Notes under the pieces: generated by a model
Database searches by the model: none
What the model saw: the letters and a program-made list of their open reading frames with translations, nothing else
What the model was told of the DNA's origin: nothing
In this document: positions 1 through 5,882 of the stretch, in pieces
Position numbering within the stretch: the stretch's first letter is position 1
Layout: each line of letters begins with the position of its first letter
Assembly: GCA_003132125.1 (NCBI GenBank)
Contig: PKWT01000421.1
Location: 1 to 5,882 of the forward strand
Direction: 5' to 3'
Source: Micrococcales bacterium
Lineage (GTDB): Bacteria; Actinomycetota; Actinomycetes; Actinomycetales; Dermatophilaceae
DNA length: 5,882 nucleotides
Translations under genes and position numbers: made by a program

Positions 1-154
1 GTTGCGCGGGGCACACTGACGGTTACGGGCCGTCCCCACTGACACGATCATTGTTGTCTCCTTCCATCACCGTGCGGACCGATCCTGATGAGCAAACTCG
101 CGGGCATCGACCAGGGGAGTGGGTCTGGACCAGGGAACTGGATCGGTTCGCATT
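1..154. other. Left edge, no recognisable gene
   Basis: No reading frame here resembles a known protein, and every frame is either interrupted by stops or has irregular third-position composition. An imperfect repeat (gaccaggg followed by a tgg-containing segment) occurs twice around 108-140. The stretch may be the eroded upstream part of the ROK-like remnant that becomes readable from about 155, or non-coding DNA. Nothing more can be supported. Confidence 0.4.
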
Positions 155-364
155 CACCTGCGGAGATCATGGGTGCTGTCCGCTCGGTGGCAGCAGATCC
201 AGGTGCGGGTCACCTCCTCCGGCGAGCACGCGACGTTGACGGGTGCTGCGCTCGCGGTGCTGCACCGGCTGACGTCCGATCCGGCGGCGTGGATGACCGG
301 AGACCTCGAGGACGATGGCAGCCCGGCGACGTCGACGGCAGCCCGGCGACGTCGACACGCCTAG
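155..364 (+). pseudogene. Remnant of a ROK-family sugar repressor (C-terminal end)
   Basis: In the frame ending at the TAG at 362-364, the codons from about 163 to 316 nearly all end in G or C. They read as a protein segment containing VRVTSSGEHATLTGAALAVL and then HRLTSDPAAWM. This pattern (a beta strand, a short Gly turn, then an 'A-x-L-x-GAA-x-x-VL' helix) resembles the last 40 or so residues of ROK-family repressors and kinases (NagC/XylR type). Such genes often sit directly upstream of sugar ABC operons in actinobacteria and repress them. Upstream of about 155 this frame loses coding character and meets stops at 17-19 and near 86. I can see neither a start codon nor the ROK zinc-site or sugar-binding motifs. 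Just before its end, an exact 20-bp tandem duplication shifts the tail. The ROK match is from memory of the family and short, so it is tentative. A chance GC-rich open frame is the main alternative. Confidence 0.38.
317..356 (+). repeat. Exact 20-bp tandem duplication
   Basis: Bases 317-336 and 337-356 are identical, in direct head-to-tail order (unit begins ggcagcccgg and ends gtcgac). Twenty is not a multiple of three, so the second copy changes the reading frame of the ROK-like remnant. With both copies the frame stops at 362-364. With one copy it would continue to the stop at 406-408. This is the footprint expected from replication slippage or small-scale tandem duplication. Confidence 0.9.
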
Positions 365-412
365 AGCCGGCTGATGACGTCTGGGCAGGATCCCGGGTCA
401 CGGGGTAGTTGC

Positions 413-475
413 GAACGTGTTACTAAATCGTTACGTTCAGGACTTGAACGCAGGGCCAGGTTCGCAATAAGTTCA
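413..475. promoter_or_regulatory. Cluster of inverted GAAC/GTTC half-sites, candidate operator
   Basis: Two overlapping inverted repeats share the half-site acgttc. The first is gaacgt (413-418) with acgttc (433-438), spaced by 14 bases. The second is cgttca (434-439) with tgaacg (445-450), spaced by 5 bases, giving a 17-bp palindrome. Further gttcg/gttca half-sites begin at about 460 and 471. The cluster lies in a locally AT-richer stretch about 150-200 bp upstream of the binding-protein gene, where the operon promoter should be. Dimeric sugar regulators (LacI or ROK families) bind palindromes of this size, but which regulator acts here cannot be told from the sequence. Confidence 0.42.
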
Positions 476-490
476 GCCAGACAACAAAAT
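444..490 (+). promoter_or_regulatory. Possible promoter of the sugar-uptake operon
   Basis: Two weak sigma-70-like pairings are visible. One is ttgaac (444-449) with caataa (465-470), a short spacer of 15. The other is ttcgca (461-466) with caaaat (485-490), a spacer of 18. Neither is a consensus match, but this is the most AT-rich part of the region upstream of the first transporter gene and it overlaps the palindrome cluster, so a bound regulator would block it. The resulting leader would be roughly 110-150 nt. The 491-605 stretch in between holds no recognisable gene. Confidence 0.28.
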
Positions 491-605
491 GTGATGCCTC
501 GGTGGCCGAACGACGCAGGTCCAGAGTGGGACGTGGGGCCAGAGGTACCGGGCGGCGCGATGTTGCGTCAGCGCGAGATCCGGGAGGTCCGGGCCGCGCA
601 TCCAC

Positions 606-612
606 AGGAGGG
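606..612 (+). promoter_or_regulatory. Shine-Dalgarno site fixing the binding-protein start
   Basis: AGGAGGG, a near-perfect Shine-Dalgarno sequence, ends 9 bases before the ATG at 622. It decides against a longer reading from an upstream ATG at 502. That extension would put an Arg-rich tail in front of an otherwise textbook lipoprotein signal peptide. Confidence 0.85.
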
Positions 613-621
613 TCGACAAAG

Positions 622-1749
622 ATGTCTTTCAAGAAGGCGAAGCTCATCGCGGCGGTTGCAGGTGCCGCGCTCCTCGTTGGCGGCCTGGCCGCCTGCAGTT
701 CGACGAAGACGGCGACACCCGGTGCGACCGGAGCCGCTGCCGCAGGCGGGCTGATCGGCATTGCGATGCCGACCAAGAGCCTGCAGCGGTGGAACAACGA
801 CGGTGCCCACCTCGACGAGCTCCTCAAGGCGGCCGGCTACACGACCAGCGTCCAGTACGCCGACAACAAGGTCGACCAGCAAATCACCCAGATCCAGAAC
901 ATGATCAACCAGAACCCGAAGGTCCTGATCATCGCCTCGATCGACGGCACCGCGCTCGGCCCGGTACTGGCGCAGGCGAAGCAGAAGAAGATCTCGGTCA
1001 TCGCGTACGACCGTCTCATCAACGGCACCTCGGATGTCGGCTACTACGCGACGTTCGACAACTACAAGGTCGGCCAGCTCCAGGGTCAGTACATCGTCGA
1101 CACGCTCGGTCTTTCGGCCGGCAAGGGCCCGTTCAACCTCGAGCCCTTTGCTGGTTCGCCGGACGACAACAACGCCAAGTTCTTCTTCGCCGGTGCGTGG
1201 GACGTCCTGAAGCCCTACCTGGACAGCGGCAAGCTCGTTGTCCCGTCAGGCAAGGCCCCGGCCTCTGACGCTCAGTGGACCTCGGTCGGTATCCAGGGGT
1301 GGGCGACCGCTACTGCGCAGTCCGAGATGGACAACCGCCTCAACTCGTTCTACACGGGCGGCAAGAAGGTCAACGTCGTCCTGTCGCCGAACGACTCCCT
1401 CGCACTGGGCATCGAGCAGTCGCTCGACTCCCACGCCTACAAGGTCGGCTCCGCCTGGCCGCTGGTGACGGGTCAGGACGCAGACCAGGCGAACGTCAAG
1501 AACATGCTCGCCGGCAAGCAGGCGATGACGGTCTGGAAGGACACCCGCACGCTGGGTGACCAGGTTGCCAAGATGGTCGGCGAGATCGTCAAGGGCCAGA
1601 CCGTGACCGTCAACGACACGAAGACGTACGACAACGGCAAGAAGGTCGTCCCGTCCTACCTGCTTCCCCCGCAGGTCGTGACCAAGGACACCGTCAAGTC
1701 CGCTCTGGTGGACTCGGGCTTCTACAAGGCCGCAGACCTCGGCCTCTGA
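622..1749 (+). CDS. chvE: Multiple-monosaccharide ABC transporter, substrate-binding lipoprotein (ChvE-like)
   Basis: This gene encodes the receptor of a high-affinity sugar importer. It captures a monosaccharide outside the membrane and delivers it to the permease encoded downstream. The product is 375 residues. It begins with a positively charged stretch (MSFKKAK), a hydrophobic segment at about 8-21, and a lipobox LAAC with the lipidated Cys at 25, as expected for a Gram-positive surface-anchored binding protein. A low-complexity Ala/Gly/Thr linker (about 26-43) precedes the type I periplasmic-binding fold. Blocks typical of ChvE/GguAB systems are IGIAMPTKS (45-53), IASIDGT, VIAYDRLI, YYATFDN, GSPDDNN (178-184), SPNDSLALGI, TGQDAD (283-288) and NDTKTYDNGKKVVPSYLL near 331-348. 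Agrobacterium ChvE, the family type, binds glucose, galactose, arabinose, xylose and related sugars. Which of these is used here is unknown. The start is fixed by AGGAGGG at 606-612. A strong hairpin separates the gene from the ATPase gene, in line with a need for more receptor than transporter. The gene is intact. Confidence 0.93.
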   Translation: MSFKKAKLIAAVAGAALLVGGLAACSSTKTATPGATGAAAAGGLIGIAMPTKSLQRWNNDGAHLDELLKAAGYTTSVQYADNKVDQQITQIQNMINQNPKVLIIASIDGTALGPVLAQAKQKKISVIAYDRLINGTSDVGYYATFDNYKVGQLQGQYIVDTLGLSAGKGPFNLEPFAGSPDDNNAKFFFAGAWDVLKPYLDSGKLVVPSGKAPASDAQWTSVGIQGWATATAQSEMDNRLNSFYTGGKKVNVVLSPNDSLALGIEQSLDSHAYKVGSAWPLVTGQDADQANVKNMLAGKQAMTVWKDTRTLGDQVAKMVGEIVKGQTVTVNDTKTYDNGKKVVPSYLLPPQVVTKDTVKSALVDSGFYKAADLGL

Positions 1750-1771
1750 GCAGTTTCAGCGCGAGACCGCC

Positions 1772-1812
1772 GGGGCTGGGTCGAGGGGAGACACTCCCTC
1801 TGACCCAGCCCC
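1772..1812 (+). promoter_or_regulatory. Intercistronic hairpin between receptor and ATPase genes
   Basis: An 11-bp perfect stem (ggggctgggtc 1772-1782 with gacccagcccc 1802-1812) continues after a single bulged T (1801) into five more pairs (1783-1787 with 1796-1800), around an 8-base loop. No T-run follows, and the ATPase gene starts only 45 bases later. It is therefore more likely a partial terminator or an mRNA-stabilising structure than a full stop. Such hairpins after a binding-protein gene are a known way to make more receptor than membrane components. Confidence 0.75.
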
Positions 1813-1857
1813 GATCGGTCCGCGCCCCACCCCGACCACAGCAGGCGGCAGGCAAAA

Positions 1858-3404
<1,547 letters not shown>

Positions 3405-3408
<4 letters not shown>

Positions 3409-4574
3409 CCGCCATCAGGGAATATCTCGGCCGTAACGTGCGCCAGTACGGGATCATAGGCGCGCTCATCGTGATCGTCCTGCTCTTCCAGGTCCTGACC
3501 AACGGTCGGCTCCTGATGCCGGACAACGTGGCCAGCCTCGTCCAGCAGAACGCCTACGTGATGATCCTGGCCATCGGCATGGTCATGGTCATCGTCGCGG
3601 GTCACATCGACCTGTCGGTCGGCTCAGTGGTCGCCTTTGTGGGCGGCATCGTCGCGATCGCGATGGACAAGTGGAACCTGCCCTGGCTGCTCGCGGTGCT
3701 GATCGGTCTGGTTGTCGGCGCGCTGGTCGGCGTCTGGCAGGGTTACTGGGTCGCTTTCGTCGGGATCCCGGCGTTCATCGTGACCCTCGCCGGCATGCTG
3801 ATCTTCCGCGGACTGGCCATCGTCCTCGTCGGGACGACGATCGCGGGTCTGCCGCCGGGGTTCAATGCCATCAGCAACGGGTACCTGGGGAACTTCCTCG
3901 GCTACGTCGCCAACCGGGACATGCTCACTCTGACAATCGGTGCACTGGCGATCGGCGGGCTGGTTCTCACTCAGTTCCGTGCCCGGGCGACGCTGAGGAA
4001 GAACGACCTCGAGGTCGAGCCGATGGCCGCCATGGTCGGCAAACTCGTGCTGTTCGCCCTGCTCCTGGGCTTCCTCACCTGGGTCCTGTCCGGCAGCACC
4101 GGCATGCCGATCGTGCTGGTCATCGTCGGGGTCCTGATCCTGGCGTACACGTTCGTCCTCGGACGCACTGTCTTCGGTCGGCACATCTATGCGATGGGCG
4201 GCAACCTCAACGCGGCGATCATGTCGGGCGTCAACACCCGTCGGGTCAACTTCGGCATCTTCGTCAACATGGGAGTGCTCGCGGGCGTTGCCGCGATCGT
4301 CACCACCTCGCGGGCCGGGGCCGGAGTGGCAGCAGCCGGTGACGGCTTCGAGCTGGACGCCATCGCCGCGGCCTTCATCGGTGGCACAGCCGTCACGGGT
4401 GGTGTCGGCAAGGTGTCGGGAGCGATGATCGGTGCTCTCATCATGGGCGTCCTGAACATGGGCCTGTCGATCATGAATGTCGACCCGTCCTGGCAGAAGG
4501 CCATCAAGGGTCTCGTGCTGCTCGCAGCAGTGGCCTTCGACCTGGTCAACAAGCGGCGCGCCGGCGGTCGCTGA
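3405..4574 (+). CDS. mmsB: Multiple-monosaccharide ABC transporter, permease (GguB/XylH-type)
   Basis: This gene encodes the membrane channel of the importer. Two copies would pair with the two-domain MmsA ATPase and receive sugar from the ChvE-like receptor. The 389-residue product is strongly hydrophobic, with roughly ten or more membrane segments. Clear ones lie near residues 16-31, 51-66, 72-90, 93-112, 118-142, 174-191, 210-228, 233-252, 282-302, 336-358 and 365-382. Hallmarks of the BPD_transp_2 sugar permeases are HIDLSVGS (67-74), 'GIPAFIVTLAGMLIFRGLAIV' in the first half, the 'GRHIYAMGGNLNAA' block, and FIGGTAVTGGVG (324-335), the cytoplasmic loop that contacts the ATPase. The length matches XylH and GguB (about 390-400). 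Its ATG overlaps the mmsA stop (ATGA, 3405-3408), which implies translational coupling and matched amounts of the two proteins. An aggaag-like ribosome site lies inside the end of mmsA (about 3389-3394). The gene is intact and last in the operon. Confidence 0.94.
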
Positions 4575-4596
4575 CGTCGTCCCGGCACATCCAAAC

Positions 4597-4632
4597 CCGA
4601 CGCCGCGTCCCGCACCACGCGGGGCCCGTCGG
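4597..4632 (+). terminator. Hairpin after the permease gene, probable operon terminator
   Basis: An inner stem ccgcgt (4603-4608) with acgcgg (4617-4622) closes an 8-base loop. An outer stem ccgacg (4597-4602) with cgtcgg (4627-4632) stacks on it, with four unpaired bases (4623-4626) on the 3' side. It begins 22 bases after the mmsB stop. No U-tract follows, which is common for terminators in high-GC actinobacteria. Confidence 0.55.
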
Positions 4633-4681
4633 AGTCGTGCGTACCCTGGGTCCGGTGCCCTGCGGCTCGCCCATCGACGCC

Positions 4682-4687
4682 TAAGAT
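4682..4687 (+). promoter_or_regulatory. -10 element placed for a leaderless transcript of the lactonase remnant
   Basis: TAAGAT fits the actinobacterial -10 pattern TANNNT and ends 6 bases before the GTG at 4694, so transcription would start on or next to the start codon. No Shine-Dalgarno is present. Leaderless genes of this layout are common in actinobacteria. No convincing -35 is visible (4661-4666, tgcggc, is poor). Confidence 0.45.
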
Positions 4688-4693
4688 TCGTGG

Positions 4694-5361
4694 GTGATCA
4701 GCGCGCGCACGGACCTGTGGGTCGGGACGTACCCCGCGGCCGGCGCAGGTAGCCCGGCCGGGACAGGTGAGGGGATCTGGCGGGTCGCGCTCGATGCGTC
4801 GACCGGAGCCCTGACGGACCCAGAGGTTCGTGACGATCGCGACTGCGCCGTCCTTCCACGCCGTCCATCCCTCCGGACGGGTGGCGTACGCCGTCAGCGA
4901 GACGTCCGACGGCACGGTGACCGCTGTCAGCGTGGGCGCGCTGACGACCGAGGGTCCTGGTGCGGGCGACCCGGGTGGGTCCCGGATCCCCTCGAACGTC
5001 CGCTCGACGACGGTGTCGTCCGGCGAGGCAGACCGGTGCCACCTGCTGCTGTCGCCCGATGCACGAACCCTGTACGTCGCCAACTACACCTCGGGGACGC
5101 TGGGTGTGCTCCCGTTGACCGACGACGGCGACTTCACCCCTGCAGTGCTCGCGCGACGTCACCCCCGCAGTGCTCGCGCGACGTCACCCGGTGCAGGTCT
5201 TCGGTGCTGCGGACTTGTCAGTCCCTGGGCCCGGCCGGGAGCGGCAGGACGGCCCGCACGCCCACTTCGTCGCCCTGGCCCCGAGATGCAGGCACCTGCT
5301 GGTCGTGGACCTGGGCACCGACGAGCTGCGGCGGCACCGGGTCGATGCGGACGGCCGTTTG
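4694..5361 (+). pseudogene. Broken lactonase (6-phosphogluconolactonase-like beta-propeller) gene
   Basis: Intact relatives (lactonase family, seven-bladed propeller, about 340-390 residues) open sugar lactones such as 6-phosphogluconolactone. Recognisable pieces lie in three successive frames. 4694-4828 gives DLWVGTYP and GEGIWRVALDASTGALTDPE. 4830-5159 gives PSFHAVHPSGRVAYAVSE, LSPDARTLYVANYTSGTLGV and LPLTDDGDF. 5185-5361 gives RQDGPHAHFVALAP (5242 on) and LLVVDLGTDELRRHRVDADG. The PHAH segment is the conserved block where the family's catalytic residues are thought to lie. The first break is one extra T at 4827/4828. The second is a 25-bp tandem duplication (5135-5184). Removing both gives a single open frame of 214 codons across all blocks. 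Even so repaired, it ends far short of family length, so the 3' third is missing, and a terminator hairpin follows at once. The GTG at 4694 is chosen because family proteins begin just before 'LWVGTY'. The single-T shift could be a sequencing error. The duplication and truncation are harder to explain that way. Confidence 0.82.
5135..5184 (+). repeat. 25-bp tandem duplication disrupting the lactonase gene
   Basis: Bases 5135-5159 and 5160-5184 are direct adjacent copies differing at one position (T5141 versus C5166). A partial third start, caccc, follows at 5185-5189. The unit is 25 bp, so one added copy shifts the frame by +1. Deleting one copy joins DFTPAVLARR directly to HPVQVFGAAD and restores the lactonase frame downstream. 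The unit contains gcgcg and acgt runs that could help polymerase slippage. Confidence 0.92.
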
Positions 5362-5367
5362 AGACGT

Positions 5368-5400
5368 CGGGCTCGGCGTCGTGACGTGACGCCGAGCCCG
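5368..5400 (+). terminator. Strong terminator-like hairpin after the lactonase remnant
   Basis: A perfect 13-bp stem (cgggctcggcgtc 5368-5380 with gacgccgagcccg 5388-5400) closes a 7-base loop, gtgacgt. It starts only a few bases after the last lactonase-like codon (5361), and no U-run follows. It probably ended the original gene, which suggests the missing 3' part of the lactonase was lost by an internal deletion that left the terminator in place. It is symmetric, so it could also work for a transcript from the right. Confidence 0.7.
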
Positions 5401-5515
5401 CGAATTGCTCCCCGGGGGTGTCCGGTTGTGGCCGACTATCACCGGCTGCTTGTGGGGAATGCGCACGTAAGTTGTTGTGGGAGAGGCGTTTTCGCTGGTC
5501 AGCGCGTTGTCGCCC
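5401..5515. other. Non-coding stretch, no gene seen
   Basis: No frame resembles a protein. The lactonase frame runs on open into this stretch but loses all family similarity. A small hairpin (cgct 5493-5496 with agcg 5501-5504 around ggtc) could be mistaken for a tRNA D-arm. It is separated from the anticodon arm that begins at 5516 by about ten bases too many. Confidence 0.5.
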
Positions 5516-5573
5516 ATGGTCTGTAAATCCATCGCGATAGCTTCGAAGGTTCGAATCCCTCCACCTGCCACCA
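5516..5573 (+). pseudogene. tRNA-Tyr-like 3' half, degenerate or fragment
   Basis: The anticodon arm is atggt (5516-5520), loop ctgtaaa (5521-5527) with anticodon GTA (Tyr) at 5523-5525, and tccat (5528-5532). Four of its five pairs form, with T5520-T5528 mismatched. A 12-base variable region follows, as expected for the long-arm class to which bacterial tRNA-Tyr belongs. The T-arm is gaagg, loop ttcgaat (5550-5556), ccctc, with one A-C mismatch, and the sequence then ends in an acceptor strand and a genomically encoded CCA (5571-5573). The T-loop and 3' end closely follow bacterial tRNA-Tyr. Two things argue against function. One extra base lies between T-stem and CCA, and no upstream sequence pairs well with the acceptor (ggcaggt would be expected). 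It is most likely a tRNA remnant or an attachment-site copy. A highly diverged functional tRNA is the alternative. Confidence 0.5.
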
Positions 5574-5882
5574 CGCGCTCGGACCTCAACTCGGCCGGGT
5601 CTTCACGGAAGTTCAAGGCCCTACGGATTCCAAAGTTGGCGCGGTCGTGTCGGCGCTCGTCAATCCGGAGCGCCGAGAAGTACAGCAGTCAGGTACAGCA
5701 ACGCGATTGACTTCCATTGGGCTCTCGTGCCTTCGAGCGCCCAGATCCGTGCTCAAACAAGCTTGGGCGACCGCCATGCCCCGAGTTCGCAACGATGGGG
5801 TCCGAAACACCTTAGGACGCGTAAGAAAATAACCTGTACTTATACTTTTTTGGGTGTCACGGTTGTGCTATGCCGGTTGCCG
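5574..5882. other. Right edge, no recognisable gene; AT-rich pocket near the end
   Basis: Both strands hold only short open frames (for example 5647-5832 on + and 5613-5810 on -), with neither a ribosome site, biased third positions nor family resemblance. The composition is less GC-rich than the operon. Around 5821-5851 it turns clearly AT-rich, with a tatact (5841-5846) resembling a -10 box and a T-run behind it, but no matching -35. The change in base use after the tRNA-like fragment is compatible with DNA of different origin. Confidence 0.45.

Noticed and set aside
300..307. Arg for Lys in the second Walker A of the ATPase (protein residues 300-307) as a loss of function
   Set aside because: A degenerate second nucleotide-binding site is normal for RbsA/XylG/GguA proteins.
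502..621. Longer N-terminus for the binding protein starting at the ATG at 502
   Set aside because: It would add about 40 Arg/Gly-rich residues before a perfect lipoprotein signal, while AGGAGGG at 606-612 is correctly spaced for the ATG at 622.
4187..5083. 298-residue minus-strand frame spanning the permease end and lactonase start
   Set aside because: It crosses a terminator and two + strand genes and shows no domain pattern. The lactonase motifs are clear on the + strand.
5135..5189. CRISPR or other repeat array
   Set aside because: Only two adjacent copies without spacers, inside a former coding region. This is a simple tandem duplication.
5477..5573. A complete tRNA from a 5' strand gtgggag at 5477
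   Set aside because: Pairing with the acceptor needs two G-T pairs and one mismatch, and about ten surplus bases lie between the possible D-arm and the anticodon arm.
5516..5573. Selenocysteine tRNA or tmRNA 3' end
   Set aside because: The 13 bases between T-loop and discriminator recall selC, but the anticodon is GTA, not TCA, and no 8-base 5' partner exists. No tmRNA 5' end or tag frame is present.
5613..5832. Two opposed short open frames (minus 5613-5810, plus 5647-5832)
   Set aside because: No ribosome sites, no codon bias, no recognisable family. A check for integrase-like catalytic motifs gave nothing convincing.

Overview
The window comes from a high-GC actinobacterium. Codons in the real genes end mostly in G or C, GTG starts are used, there is a lipoprotein-type solute-binding protein, and genes are separated by GC-rich hairpins without strong U-tracts. 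The protein sequences suggest a Micrococcales/Cellulomonas-like organism, but that placement is inference.

The core (about 410-4640) is one complete sugar ABC-importer operon on the + strand. It encodes a ChvE-type monosaccharide-binding lipoprotein (622-1749), a two-domain RbsA/GguA-type ATPase (1858-3408) and a GguB/XylH-type permease (3405-4574). The ATPase and permease genes overlap by 4 bp (ATGA). A long hairpin (1772-1812) lies between the binding-protein and ATPase genes, a terminator-like hairpin (4597-4632) follows the permease, and a cluster of GAAC/GTTC half-sites (413-475) sits in the promoter region. Together they form a periplasm-equivalent receptor, a channel and a motor for uptake of several aldoses (glucose/galactose/arabinose/xylose class). 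No catabolic kinase or isomerase is present, so the exact sugar cannot be named.

Both flanks look like decayed genes. On the left (about 155-364) is a short coding-like stretch resembling the C-terminal end of a ROK-family (XylR/NagC-like) repressor, ending in an exact 20-bp tandem duplication. On the right (4694-5361) is a lactonase (6-phosphogluconolactonase-like, seven-bladed propeller family) gene. It is broken by one extra T (4827/4828) and by a 25-bp tandem duplication (5135-5184). It then stops short of full family length and runs into a 13-bp-stem hairpin (5368-5400).

The last 480 bases hold no recognisable protein gene. At 5516-5573 they carry the 3' half of a tRNA-Tyr-like sequence (anticodon arm GTA to CCA) without a convincing 5' half, followed by sequence that becomes AT-rich near 5821-5851. 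This could be a tRNA remnant or an old attachment site. I see no CRISPR array, transposase, complete integrase or clearly new system. The strongest unusual signals are the two microduplications in the flanking remnants, the intercistronic hairpin and the tRNA fragment.
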